64,000 nt of DNA, from NCBI GenBank assembly GCA_007644065.1, contig VJWN01000002.1, positions 1,637,831 to 1,701,830 of the forward strand, written 5' to 3'. Of the stretch, positions 1 through 13,400 are shown in pieces; the stretch's first letter is position 1, and every line of letters starts with the position of its first letter. Origin of the DNA: Margaritispora aquatica (lineage: Eukaryota > Ascomycota > Leotiomycetes > Helotiales > Discinellaceae). The notes under the pieces were generated by a model. It saw nothing but the letters and a program-made list of their open reading frames with translations. It ran no database searches and was not told the origin of the DNA. Made by a program: the position numbers and the translations under genes.

Positions 1-61
1 AATCCGGCTGCCTGTTGTCTCGCTGCGCAGCCTTTGTACCCCTGCACACAGTCGACCGGAT

Positions 62-1565
62 CTAAGAGTTCCTCCTCAACTTGCACTTGTCGTGAGCCAT
101 GTGACCGTTTCTTGCAGTCGTCCTTGTGAACTCGGCGCCGCAATTGGGGCAGCTCGATTTCTGTGCTGCCCCAGACTTCTCGCGCTGATGGCGTAGGAGA
201 TTGCTAAATGTAGAAAATTGTCGCCCGTTGCATCCGTGCTCCCAGCACTGCGGTTTGGGCCGGCTGTGGACCACTCGTACGTGGTCGCCGCTTTCGGTTG
301 AAATCATCTTCGGACTCACTTGCTGTGTTCTAAAGAGTGCTGCATGGTCAGGTGCTGAAGAGAGAGATAGCGAGTGAGGCCTATTGCCGAAGGGTTGGAG
401 ATTCGAGTCTGAGGTGATAGGGTAGTTGATGTACGCTGGAGTTGTAAATTCAGGCCCCCTGGGCTCTGTTAGTAGATGATCCATTGAAGGAGTTGCATTC
501 TCATCTTACATTGTATAAACTGGCCCAAACATGTCTGAAGATGGCTGTTCGTTGAGCTGAGGTACGTATGGTGATAATGGTGTTAAGAATGAATTGCTTC
601 CTAGGGCTGGAGAGTTCTGTGCAGACCCTTGAGAAAGGAGTGGTGATGGTGTGAGGCTGTTTGTATATTCTGGTAGTGTCCTTGGAAGGAGATCTGGTGA
701 CCCATTCTGAGATACAATGTATGAGTTACTCTGGTTGCTTGATGACCTTTCTCTCCTAACTCTCGTCTTCGAGTCTCGCCTGGCATGGTCCCTCTGTCGT
801 TTCAACTCTCTCTGTTCAGCAGTGAGGTTTGCTCGTGGTGGACTGGATGATAGTGACCGCGCATACATGGGCAGTAATTTGGGCTCGTCGTATAAGTTGG
901 GAGTTAGTTGTCCTGGGCTTGGATTCTGTTGCAAGAATTGTTGATCTTGCATTTCTAGTGCTACTGTACTTTAGAACATGTGTTTGTGCGAGGTATTCAT
1001 ATGACTTACCACCAGGCCATGTAAATGTATGACGGATGCCTCCGTACATACCAGTATCGAAACGCGCATCATACTGTTGAATTCCAAGGGTGCTATGTTT
1101 GGTGTTAGATCATGTCCTTAGGGGACTGAGAAATATGCTTTACCTCATGGTGCCTGGGTTAGAGTTTGAACGTATGGATCTTCGGTCACTGTAGGAATGA
1201 ACTTGTTGTTCTTCTGGAAAAGATTCTGGGGGATCAAGTCTCAAAAGAGGGGCTGATCCTGAGTGTTCTTCGGTTGCCGTAAGATATGACCAGTTGGGGT
1301 CAAGATCCTCTTCTGAGAGAAGTGGGAATGGTATACTTTGTTGAGGGATCGGAGCAGGGATGAAAGATTCTGGCTCCGAATACGATACTGAATCCAAGTA
1401 GTTGGGAGTATGGAAATCTGGAGTGTTTTGTCCGTTTCCTCCCTGATCACTGGACTCAATGTTCAAACCCGAAAACTGTTCGGCGGTTGATGACAGATGA
1501 CTATTCGACCTTGATCTGTACTGCTGTGAGTCTTGTGTACTCTGGTTCATATAGAAAGTGTCCAT
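62..1565 (-). CDS. C2H2 zinc-finger protein, four exons
   Basis: Exons on the minus strand: 1565-1144, 1092-1010, 954-510 and 458-62, with introns of 51, 55 and 51 bp. Phases join cleanly to 448 residues. The ATG at 1565 opens MDTFYMNQS; a second in-frame Met lies five codons on. The N-terminal two thirds are Ser/Gln/Pro-rich and low in order. A conserved-looking stretch (YDARFDTGMYGG, RHTFTWPG) falls on the 83-nt second exon. The C-terminus carries two zinc-finger-like Cys/His groups: CWEHGC...H and CPNCGAEF...H, the second typical of C2H2 fingers. Such architecture suggests a nuclear DNA-binding regulator; targets are unknown. An ATG at 484 looks like a start but lies inside the last intron. 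The third-intron donor at 509 (GTAAGA) and branch CTAAC near 470 are good; the second-intron acceptor is uncertain (955 or a few bases upstream). I do not recognise a named orthologue. Confidence 0.72.
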
Positions 1566-2044
1566 GAGTAATAGGTGAGGGGCTGTGAATGATGACAGCG
1601 GCACATACGATAGATTTAGAAGAGCCACTCGAAATAGATAGACTCTCTTGCTGTCCTTGATGACGGACAGAGGAGGATTAAGGATGATTTTGAGATGTGG
1701 AGAAAATTGATGCAAGGACAGTGATCTGATGAGAGATTGAGGTATGAAGCTATTTTGGAACGTTCTGTTCTTGATGGATCATTAAACGCAAAGAGATCGA
1801 TGCCCTCCGCCTCAACGGCCATGGGAGGGGAGGCTATAAAGCTAAGTACCCAGACAGACAGGACCACTAGGGCTGGACTGGGATAGCAGGTGCAAGTGCA
1901 AGGTGCCAGGAGGGAGTGGAGGTGGAGGACGAGGTAGAGGGGAAAAAGGTGTGAAGAGCAAGGACCAGCCATAATCCACCCAAGACAAGAAATTAGCTAG
2001 AGAACCAGCAGCAGTGATGTGAACACCATTGGTGATCACGGATC

Positions 2045-2711
2045 NNNNNNNNNNNNNNNNNNNNNNNNNNNNNNNNNNNNNNNNNNNNNNNNNNNNNNNN
2101 NNNNNNNNNNNNNNNNNNNNNNNNNNNNNNNNNNNNNNNNNNNNNNNNNNNNNNNNNNNNNNNNNNNNNNNNNNNNNNNNNNNNNNNNNNNNNNNNNNNN
2201 NNNNNNNNNNNNNNNNNNNNNNNNNNNNNNNNNNNNNNNNNNNNNNNNNNNNNNNNNNNNNNNNNNNNNNNNNNNNNNNNNNNNNNNNNNNNNNNNNNNN
2301 NNNNNNNNNNNNNNNNNNNNNNNNNNNNNNNNNNNNNNNNNNNNNNNNNNNNNNNNNNNNNNNNNNNNNNNNNNNNNNNNNNNNNNNNNNNNNNNNNNNN
2401 NNNNNNNNNNNNNNNNNNNNNNNNNNNNNNNNNNNNNNNNNNNNNNNNNNNNNNNNNNNNNNNNNNNNNNNNNNNNNNNNNNNNNNNNNNNNNNNNNNNN
2501 NNNNNNNNNNNNNNNNNNNNNNNNNNNNNNNNNNNNNNNNNNNNNNNNNNNNNNNNNNNNNNNNNNNNNNNNNNNNNNNNNNNNNNNNNNNNNNNNNNNN
2601 NNNNNNNNNNNNNNNNNNNNNNNNNNNNNNNNNNNNNNNNNNNNNNNNNNNNNNNNNNNNNNNNNNNNNNNNNNNNNNNNNNNNNNNNNNNNNNNNNNNN
2701 NNNNNNNNNNN
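2045..2711. other. Assembly gap (667 N)
   Basis: An uninterrupted run of N from 2045 to 2711. Open frames that cross it are artefacts of unknown bases. The odd length suggests a size-estimated scaffold gap rather than a fixed placeholder. Confidence 0.99.
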
Positions 2712-2939
2712 ACAAGCTCCTCATCTGGACTATGCCGATGGCTTTGATAAATGATAAGAAGCTACCCCAGGAACGAGCCAGACGTTTGAAGCTTTCAAGC
2801 TCCACCAGCCACCCAAGTAAACTTCTCCAAATGAATGGTCCCCTGAATCAGGTGAATAATTAAATGCCCGAAACCTTTCTCCCTGGAAAGGAATCTTGCG
2901 TCTTTGTCGTTGGTGAGTGTGGACCCCCATGGACTTCGC

Positions 2940-2965
2940 TTCACTTCACTTCACTTCACTTCACT
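2940..2965. repeat. (TTCAC)5 tandem repeat
   Basis: Five perfect copies of the pentamer TTCAC in gene-free DNA just right of the assembly gap. Confidence 0.95.
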
Positions 2966-3136
2966 ACTCACATGTCATAATCTTAACTCTCAGGTCCTCA
3001 TTAAACCAGAAACTATATGCCTTAGTCAGGGGACAATATGCTCCAAGATAGAAGGTCAAGGTGTTTCCGCCCTAGTCGCTACGAGAAGCGAATAGTTTTA
3101 TTACCGCAGGGACGAATATTGGGGAGCAGCTCTTCT

Positions 3137-3156
3137 TGGATGGATGGATGGATGGA
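3137..3156. repeat. (TGGA)5 microsatellite
   Basis: Five perfect TGGA tetramers in gene-free DNA; no coding frame depends on it. Confidence 0.95.
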
Positions 3157-5719
3157 TACCTTCACATCTGATCTGACGCCGACCCAAATAAGTGGCCACA
3201 GGAGGCTATTGATTGGTGTGGTGTGTCTGTCTACGACCCGCGTCCGGTACTCGAAAGCCACACACACGATGTCGAAGATTGAAGCAGAACTTCTCAGACA
3301 TGTCCTAAATTACCGTCCTCAAAGGAACAGACAGAAGTGTCTGTGGCGTACGGCAGATAACATGGCATGGCAGTTGGTGAAACCGAATGAAATCTGTAGC
3401 GCGGAGAAAAGTAGACCTGTTAGTTATCTCGATGAAAGAATAAAAGTTTTTTCTTTTCTTTCTTTCTTTCTTGGACAGGTCTCGTCTCGACTCGACGCAA
3501 GGCAAACTCCGAAAGAAGGAAGTCTGAGTGGCCAAAGTGCCGGCATGATGTGATATGATGTGATGGAGAAGACGTTTGGTGTTTGAAAAGTTATTCTCAC
3601 GGCTATAATAACCCGTGTTTTGCTAGGATATGGGCATGGTTAGTGTGGTGGTGGTTATTGCATTGGGAGGTGAGGCAAGCCAGCCGAGAGAAACTCGGTA
3701 CGACTTGTGGATTTTAATTCTTTTGTTCTGTCCACTTTCCACTTTCCCCACGAAACACTCCTGCATCTCAACTCTGAACTCCTCTCAACTCTCCCAGTAC
3801 TGTACAGTACAAGTCCAGTGCCACTAGTACTTTATTTGAACCCATGGATGAGGTGGCCATGCCATGCCATGCCAGCCATGCCCAGCCCAACCATCGCCAG
3901 GAACATGCAACTCTGTTTCCGACTCGAGATAACTTTACGAGGATGTAGCCGCAAACTGCTGGTATCATCACATCATATTACAGTAAACTGACACTGACAC
4001 TGACTGACACATTGACACTTGACAGCTTCCGAGACAGGCACTTCCAAGTTCCAAATCCTCACTCACTCCTAAGTATCATGAACCACAAGATTATTATTAA
4101 ACCAGAAAATAACGCAAAACCCTATCTATCTATTACCCACTGTCCAAGCTTCGACGCAGGAACGAAAACCAAAACACTTCATCATCCGAAGAAACTTCAA
4201 TGATGATCATGATGACCTTCCCGATACATCGAAAAAATAACACCGCCCTCAATCACCACCAAGCCAAGGGAGCGCCATTGTGGCTTCTGACCAGCCATGG
4301 CAAACATGAAGTGTCGAATTATTGTCCCAATCCATGGGATGGGATAGAAAGAGACAGAAAGTCCCGGCGGCGCGGCAAATCACTCCGAGTGTCGCACGTT
4401 TCATGATATATCTCATTCATCACCCGGCGAGAGTCTAGACTAGATTGACCTGTGGCTTGACCTCCATGTCCCTCATTATCTGCCTATGTATGCATTGCAT
4501 AACAAACTTCGTTCCTTCAAGCACTTTCATCTCGACATCAAATCTTGTCGGAAACTAAACACCAAACCAAACCGAACCAAACTGCACGAAACCGGATGAA
4601 TGTCCAATTCCATCGTGGTCGGGGCCCGCACGCTCATCGAGCGCTGTGCATTTGCATTGCTGGAACACAAGCTCCATCTCATCATCATCATCATCATCAG
4701 ACAGGGCACATGGCTCTCACAAGAAAGAGGGGAAAGAAGGGAACAATCACCAAAAGGGTAAGGCTTCCATCTAGCCTGTTAGGGCTGTGCCAGCCATGCT
4801 AGCTCCAGTAGGCATGCGGCAACAACGTTTGATCGACCGGAGGGATCAGCTACTTTAATTTCCAATTGGGTGGGGCTTTGCTCAATTCCAGCCTGCAGCT
4901 CGCGAAAGAGAGCTCTCCACTGCCATGCTCAAAATAGACGAACACAGCGAAGCGAGACGAGACACCCAATCCATTGCCAAAACATGCCAGTCTGTTCGTG
5001 AAGCTTCACCAGTTAACACAAAGAAGAGTCCGCAGATAGTGCCATACCTTACCTGACATTAGATGAGGAGACTGAGTCTGCCTTGCACATCGGATTAGGG
5101 AACCCCACCACCTAGATCAACAACTCAATTAGGCTGTAGGTACTCTTCTCATCGCTGTGTGCTTGGTCTGAATGCGATACCGGCAGGCTTATACAGATTT
5201 GAACACTAAGCACACTTGACAGTGCAGCACAAATTTTCATTTCTAGCTATTTCTAGGTGCCCTTGGCAGTCAATGATCATCTCATCTCCATCACAGCCAT
5301 CTAACAGGCAGCCTCAGATCCAAGTAAGCATGCCATTCCATGGTACTATCTCAGGGGGAGCAAATATGTGTATATTCATCCAGCCTGGGCTAAGTACGAC
5401 AATCCAGCACTCAGCGAAAGATATCATAGTTCCAAAGTCGCCTCTGCGAAAAATAGTATTGTGCCATCGAGCTAATATTAATTTTGGATCTTGAAAGCCT
5501 GAGATTTCGCTTCCTTGCTACACTTGTTGCGTTCCCTAGTAACGCCTATTACAGCCATTGCAAATTCCATTCGCTCCTGTAGGTGCCAATCATGCTACAG
5601 CCCTGCTCCCAATGCTCTGAAAACTCCGAAAATATGTAAGCAAACTTTCTCAGTTCTCCAGGTATCTCGAAGAACTCCCTAAGTTCCATATCGACACAGC
5701 TTTGGATAGGTATCCATCA

Positions 5720-8700
5720 TCACAGCTTCCCATGTCTCGCCTTGAAAATTGACACCTTGTCATCGTAAAAAAGAATCTCTCTCAACCTCAACTTGGGCTT
5801 ATTGCCACCATCATCAGAGCCGTCATACGAATCAGCATCAGAATCGTCATGATCTGAGGCCTCAGATTCAGTCTCATCAGGATCAAGTCCAACAGGAGCG
5901 CCTATAGCGGTTCCATTATCGTCTTCCTCCTCCTCTTCATCCTCGTCATCATCACTTCCATCGTCTCCTTCGTCTTCTTCATCTGTGACACCTCCACCCG
6001 CTGCACCGTTGATGGCGCTCGATTGCGCATCTGCCGAGCTGTGGCCATCATCGTGGGGGCGATTTTCGAGTATCTCAAAACATTTATGAGACACTCCCAT
6101 ATAGCACAGCTCTACTTCGGGTCGCAGAACAATGACATCGACGACTTGCAATGCCAGTTCCTTAGGGTCCAGCGGAACAGTGACATGATCTGCGATGAAG
6201 GGAATATTTAGAGATCGTAAATGAGGAATTTGCGGAAGTCTCTGGAGGAAGTGATGCTAAAAATTTATTAGTATAACGAACTGGAACACACGTTTGAAGC
6301 AGATCTACATGGGTACAACAAAAAAATCTTACCCAGTCTTTATACTCAAGAGCAATGCTGAGCTCACGAAGGCTACTCATGCGCCCGCTAGTTATGAAAT
6401 TGAGAACCTCTCTATTGAGCATCCAATTCTTCCATTTGCCGCTGTCTTGAGAGTTTGAAGAGGGTGGTCTTGGTATCCTATCCGCGCTATCAATCATCAA
6501 TCGCTTCAGACTAGTTCGATGTCTCTTGAGTGGCCCACGGTAGATGGCATCCTACATTGTGAGTTAGCTAAGCTTTTGATACATAAATAAGCTCTATTTC
6601 TACTTACAATAAGCACACTGGGAGGACTGTTGTTTGATCGCTTTCTATCTTGTAAAAAGAGCGTTTCCAAGGTATTTGGAGCTAAGGTTTCTTTCAAGAA
6701 AGAGATAAGTGCTGGAGAGGCTGCATCAGTGTGAATTTTCCTCAAGTTGAGATGATATTGTACGGAAGAACTGCTTCCATGCCTCGAGGAACTATGGCCA
6801 TGGCCGGCGGCAGTCGGCGCAAAGGTTTTTCGCAACATGGCCCAGAGCCGATCGTGCTGCGCGCAATCGAGCATCGTCAGGTTCGTCAAAACAGACCAGT
6901 CAAAGGCCTTCTGTAGAACAACAACTGATAGGGATACTCGCTCTAGCTCCAATGTCTGCAACCTCAACTTGCCCTCAAGTCTGGTTCTCTCAGATGCTGG
7001 AGCCTCAGAGAAATGAGATTGCTTTTGGCCTTGCAACTGTGAGCGGCGCAGTGGTGGGTCCAGTTCGTGGTTGACCTGGTGCGTGATGGAGGTTACACTC
7101 TGGGAACTGATGGTATGTGTGGCAATGAGATCGGCTAGGACATCTAGATCTGTTGCTGCTGTGTTAGGTAAAGCTTGGGTTTGAGGGTGAAGCTCCAGTC
7201 CATTCATATTGCCATTTGATGATGCACCGTCCATGTTGAAATTAAGGCTAAGAGATGAAGGAACATCGTTGCTCATTGATGTATTGACCTTGCCTGTCAG
7301 CTCGTCCTCAGATGAACCTCCTTCTACCACATCAGTGATGTGATTAAGCGGTTCATCGTTGTTTTGGGTTTCATTATCCGACCCAGCTTGGGGCGTGGAT
7401 TGCAGCGCGAGAGGTGTCGTCTCGGAGACGGCTGGAACGATAATGGCTGATTCCTTCTTTTCGATCTTTGGCTTGGGCTTTTTGCGAATGTCGTAAACTC
7501 GTCCCAGTAATATGCCAAGCACTCCACCTAATCTTCGTTCACCGACTGTGCTTGCACCAGGCCATCGAGCTTGATGATCTACCTGCTGCAATCCAGGCCC
7601 GTCCCAGGGTAGAGCGAAGTCTCGTTTTGCAGCATGGTCAGAGATACCCACCCTCAGTTCGCGTAGCTTATGTTGAGATTTTGCAATCAAAACACTCATC
7701 TCGTCCAAATAATCGAGTTCATCGATGTCTAGTACGGACAAACTTTTCAGTGCTGGGAGTGCACTTAGAGTTGGAAATTCAACACGACTTTGAGCATAAG
7801 ATAGTGGGTGAGTTTGTTGAGTATTTGTGATCAGACTGGCTGGCAAGGTCCAACCGACAGGGCTCATAGTGCTACTTAGCGTGTTGGGGTTCTGAGTGTT
7901 AGCATTCTGAGCTGCAGACACGCTCAGGGAATCTGAATTGTCATGCCACCGTACCCAGACTCGCTCCAGCCGACAGTCTGAAGGCGCCTTTCGATTTTGC
8001 AGAGACGACAAGGCCAGCCAAACATCTCTCAGCACACCCGTCGGCATATCCCAAACGAAAGTTTCCAGGTTGACCATTCTGGCAACGGCCAATGCCACAA
8101 GTGTACCAAGCATTTTCCCACTCTCTTTAGTAATCAAATATTCTTGAACCCAATCTTTTGGCCCGTTGCCCAAAGAGAATTTCCGAGTGAATTGTGGATA
8201 TTGATTTCCGAGACGACGTTGCCCATCTGGTGTTCGAAACTTGAGTCCATGGCTACATTCGGCGTTGTTTTGAGCACCACAGTTGAAGCAACTGATCTGT
8301 AAGCCTTGACTATGATCTGTGAATACATCGCCCATACACAGAGTAGCTAGACCATATGTAAGGGCGTCAACGCCTGTCCGGGGGTCGGTTGTCGCATGAG
8401 CGTCTGGCCAGACAATATCGAATCGAGAATATATATGAGGAATTGCAAGATTGTGAAGCGCCGAATGTGTGAGCGCCAGAGCTGTCAGGTCGTTGGTATG
8501 TGTGACCTATTGATACATTTGATTAAAATCGTGTATAGAAATTAGTGGGGGAAAAACTGACCTCTTTGACGATCTCCCTTAAGATGTCTAGTGGTAGATC
8601 CAAAAGTTCTTTCGGACCCTGTTTGGCAGCTACACTGGCCCATTCTTGTTCTTTATCCTTCAAAAAGCTTGATATTACTGCTCTGGTATGACTCTCACCC

Positions 8701-8885
8701 TTCCCAATCTTCTGCGATGCTCCAGAGTCCGGGGTCTCCATTTGACAACCATCCGAATCATCAGATACATCAGGAGGTGTCATTCTGAGAGCGGTAGTAG
8801 TCTTTGTTAAGTTTAGCTGAGGATCTTCTGATTGTACGATAATTTCTTCCAAAGGTTCGTCTGGACTTGGTATGTTCGATGTCAT
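5720..8885 (-). CDS. F-box domain protein with acidic C-terminal region
   Basis: Exons 8885-8562, 8506-6608, 6551-6333 and 6256-5720 join to 992 residues, with introns of 55, 56 and 76 bp. The first donor is GTCAGT, weaker than usual. An F-box core (LLDLPLDILREIV, residues about 94-106) spans the first junction and continues as THTNDLTALALTHSALHNLA in exon 2. F-box proteins bind Skp1 and recruit substrates to SCF ubiquitin ligases; the substrate here is unknown. The middle resembles a conserved ascomycete F-box family (LETFVWDMPTGVLRDVW) with scattered leucine-rich segments. A charged low-complexity tract of Asp/Glu (about plus-strand 5930-5960) precedes the basic C-terminus. It is divergent from the Munc13-like gene, 1.6 kb apart. 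Confidence 0.85.
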
Positions 8886-10470
8886 GATCTTTGCAGAAGA
8901 GGTTGGTGTTGTCCAATACTCTCAATGCTTGCACTTGTACTTTCCCTCTGCGCCCTCGACAGCTGAACACGCATGCTTGATGAATCAAACACCATCAAAG
9001 GGGTTTTTTTTTGGAGGAGGAGGAAAAGGTCCACGTCAAGATTGGTGAGTGTGGATCAAAATAGGTTAACAGGTTGATGGTGAATGGCCTGTGGTGCTCG
9101 GTGGTCTGCAATGGAAATGCAAGACCTGTGGTTGCGGACTGCTGGACTGCTGGACTGCTTGGATTGCTGGAGTGATGGGCGAGAGTGCTTCCAAGGGACA
9201 TCAAGCATGAAAGTGGATCTGGCCCAATAGCGTGTCCAGAGGTGACCGGGGAGGCAAGGGTAGAGTATCACGTGATTGGAGGTAAACCACTGGAATGCCA
9301 GGGCAGCCCGGTCTCAAAGTGTCCGACCACAATGGAACCTCAACCTCACTCAATTGGGGACATGCTGAACCATCAAGAGGTCGGTTGCAGAGAAGGTGAA
9401 TATATGTTTAAGTTTCTACCTGAAATCAATGGTACCCACAGTTCGAATAGCGAGATAATTTGCACACCAGTCACTGAAACAAAAACATCATTCGATTGGA
9501 GTATTAATATCAGGGCCATGATATACTCTCATCAATCAATATTGCATTGAGAAGTCTCACCTGGAGAGACATGATCATGCACACAGATCCAAATATCGGT
9601 GAGATGCAGTGAAATACGGTGAGATGCTTCGATACCAATCAAGAAACCAATGCTTCGGACAGCCTGGCTGGTCGTCCACTGTAGGGTTAGGTATACATGT
9701 CGTATATGATTGCTTCTCAAATCGAGTATAAATTTACAGATTCTGGGAGCTCTCCAAAGCCGTATGAAATAATGGCATATAGAACACGAGCAATATGGTC
9801 CAGTGCAGTATATCACATGAGTAACATGAGATACCCTATCATCGCATATTATCGCCACGCTTTGCCGCTTGGTGGAGGTCTGGGGGCGAAGCCTCTTTTC
9901 TGTTTCCTATACGAATAATCTATTGGCGGCTGGGGATAACAACAAGCAAACGAATCTGGTCTCAGGGCCCAAGGTTTCATACCGCTTGACTGGAGATTTG
10001 GGTGTCTTCTTTCGCAACTTCGATTTGATGAAAGCTACCTACAAACGATTATATAACCTCCTCGCAAACCATTCAAATTGTACAAATCTAATTCTGTTCG
10101 TTCTGTTTGTTTGTTTGCCATTGTTTCAGACGCACTGACACATCTGCAGAGCCGCCCCACTAGCTGCCCCTGGCATGTGGATTGAGGCTACGAATGACGA
10201 TTCACTTCATACTTTTGCATCCAAGATTTAATTATGTCCTTCATGAAACCGCCTGCTCCCTAACAACTGCATAAAAGGAACCAAGTTCATGAGGTCTGAC
10301 CTACTCCCTGTCGGAAATATCAACCAGGAAACGAGGCAGTTTGTAGTGAATCGAAACTGGAATCACCCACTGAACCTCAATACGAGTACTTAAACCGGTT
10401 TGCCCCGCCATCCTAAAGTACACAACTCTGCGATTCAACCACCTCCTCATCCGCCAAAACTGGCTATACT
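8886..10470. other. Divergent intergenic region
   Basis: Shared upstream space of the F-box gene (leftward) and the Munc13-like gene (rightward). Only short overlapping frames are seen. Promoters of both genes must lie here, but I cannot assign specific sites. Confidence 0.6.
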
Positions 10471-13400
10471 ATGTCGACAGCCTCTACTCGGTCGCGGCCG
10501 AACAGGCGATTGAACAGCGTTCAAAACCGCGATCGCCTGTCTCGCAATCCATCTCGAGTACGGGCTAAAGATGTCAGCTACAACGATGCATACACGTTTG
10601 CCCTCCGAGTCGCATACCTCCACCATCTTCTCCAGCCACGGGTCAAGCGGAAGCAATACATACCTGCACCGAAGCAACTGAAGCAGAGAAAGACTGCTAT
10701 GGTGGGAGAGCTGCTTCAGGAGTTCTCCCTGATCAAGGATACAAAGAGTGCCAAGTTTCCCCATGGATTCATGTCACCTTTGGAGAAACGGATCCAGAAT
10801 GTTGTAATGGGGAAAGAACGGCTGCCAGAATATAACGATGCTGCGGTGAAAAGAACATTTGCGGAAGCATATACAGCCTTCACAGAGACTGGATTTCGTA
10901 GACGAATGGACAAGGAACGACGGGTTGAAGATCTGATCTTGATTTTCTATTCCAATGCCACCAAGGCCTTGCAAAAGGGAAAGGCTCCTGATGATGAGAG
11001 CTATAAACCACTTCGCGATCGGCATCTTGCACTTTTTGTTCGGCTTATCAGCCATACTCTGAAAGATCATGGCAACGATAAGGAAAAGCCAGAGTTGATG
11101 AGTAAGCTGCAGATCATGGAGAAGAAGCTTTTGACAAATGATGAGGATCTATTTGTTGACACTTCTACTGATGGTGCTGGAGGAACCACGGTTGAAGTCA
11201 CGGTGCCATTGAGTCAAGATGTGAAGGATATGCCTATGGTACTAGTCGTGGCCCAGATTTTTGGATTGCGACATTCACAAGTACAATTTGATATCGATGC
11301 ACACAAGAACATGTGGACAGAAGAAGCTGCTTTGGGCGACTTGAAGGCATACCAGCACTGTTTGAATGCAAATACAACCCGGACTTTGCGTAGCGATGAT
11401 TTTGATACTGAGGAAGCATACCTCATGTGGAAGAAAGCAGAAACCCCGGATTTGATTCAGATGATGTCTGAGATACTCAAAGCTCGGCCTGAATTGGTGA
11501 AATCATCCGGTGGACTCAACAAGCCATTACCACCTATTAACTCCTCGGGGTCAGCACCAAATGCTGAGGACCAAGCCTACGCGGATATCGCCAGATCAAT
11601 AGCCAGCCCAGTGGATGACAACACTTTCTATTCGTTTGATCAACCTGTAGATATGAGCAGTCTGATACTGGAAGATCAACCTAGTCCCTTGTTTCTCGAA
11701 GAGTCTACATATACATTTATTCCACCAGATCCTCGCTCATTCTACCGATCCATTCTCTGCCACGCAATGACATTTGATCAACTGCATGCCCCACAATCAA
11801 CTGATGGACCAGCTGTGCATCCACCAGTCTCACGCGCATCAATAGAACTTCTGACAGAGTTGTGTGTTCGCTGGCGAATACCTCAGTTCTCCCGAATGGT
11901 ACTTTTTCTTGATGTTGCCGCACAGAAGTTTCTAGACCAGGAGATCAGCTTGGAGGAGCTTGATACGTCATTTGAATTTGTTAAGAGTCCACCACCAGAG
12001 AACAAAAGATCAAGCATACATGCAAATTCACACTCAGCAGGTCTTGCATCATTTGATCAGAGCCAATGGACAATTAAGGACTTTGCTCTCTACCGTGGAG
12101 TACTAGCGAGTTTGCATGATGGACTTCTTCGAGATTTGTATGAGAAACTTCAACATTGTTATGAGACTAAACCACCATCCCCCGGATCCGTATTGATGGT
12201 TCTAGAGACGCACATACATAATGATCCAGCCTTTTCAATAGCACCGGGTGATCTCGACTCTTTCAAGAATCAGCTAGCAGATGGACTTCGCCTTAGAGCG
12301 GCTGCTGTGTATCGAGGGTACTTAGAAGCTGAAGTTCCGCAAAACCAAGAGGAGTGGCAATTTTACCATGTCGTACAGCTTGGGAAATCAGTTGTGAAGC
12401 TCTGCGAACGCATCCAAAAAAGATACCGAAAGAATCCAGAGATAATGGGGGTGAATCCACTCACCATTTTAGTTGAGACTATGTTTCCAAGCTTCGAAAA
12501 TGACGCGGGCGATCTGATCCAAAGAATTCTTCGTGTTGCGCATGACAAAAATTCGGAGGTTGACATGCAAGATGGATTTGATTTGTATCGAGAGCTGGTT
12601 GAGATTCGAAAAATACATCTGGGTGCTCTACCTGATCGACCATTTGCCTTCAATATTGAGGAACTTCTGGCAGACTTCGTTTGGCGTTGGATTCGGGTTT
12701 CTGAATCGAAAATGGTTGATCTCGTTGATCAAGCCATTAAGCAAGATCAATTCCAGGTTCGATCTGAGCATCCCGAACAACCAGCGACTGACGATGAGCG
12801 ACACAGCGTCTCCATTATTGATATTTTCCGACTTTTCAATCAAACATCCGACCAAATATTTCAGCTTGAGTGGGATAGTGATGTCCAGTACGCCAAATTC
12901 ATGACAGCACTGTCAAAGTCTTTTGGTATTGGTTTAGCAAGGTATTGCGAGGTGATCGAGCAAAGATTTACCAAAGAGATGGACCGCTTGTCGCCATCGC
13001 AAGAGCTTGCAGCAGCCCAGACGAAGCAAGAGAAGTGGATGCAGCTAGCAAAGGATGCGTGGAGTAACAAGGAGAAAATCGAGCCATTCCAGTTTTATCC
13101 AGAGGTAGGCTTTCCTATATTACCAGTGGTCTAGTCGCTAACTGCCTGAAGTCCTTTGTCAAACTTAACAACATCGAGTGGGCTGTTCAACAACTTGATG
13201 TCCTCGAGCGAACAATGAATGTTGATGCATGTGCCGAAGTCCTCGCCAAGGCGGCGCCTCCAAAAGACAAGCAGCGGAAGCCTTCAAAATACGTCTTCAC
13301 CATCAAGATTGTTGAGGCGGAAGACATCAAGGCCTGTGATCCGAATGGTACAAGTGACCCTTACGTAGTTCTTGGAGATGAGTATCAGAAACGGCTAGCA

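Larger units (their letters stand above)
1566..5719. other. Intergenic region with assembly gap
   Basis: Upstream region of the zinc-finger gene and downstream region of the F-box gene. It holds the N run at 2045-2711 and simple repeats near 2940 and 3137. Open frames here are short, overlap on both strands, and show no family I recognise. I see no supportable gene, but anything hidden in the gap cannot be judged. Confidence 0.6.

Noticed and set aside
62..484. Separate 140-codon gene starting at ATG 484 with zinc-finger motifs
   Set aside because: The ATG lies in an intron (459-509) with good donor, branch and acceptor; the sequence is the last exon of the gene that starts at 1565.
1993..2805. 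Long open frames on both strands across 2045-2711
   Set aside because: They are made of N bases; no real codons.
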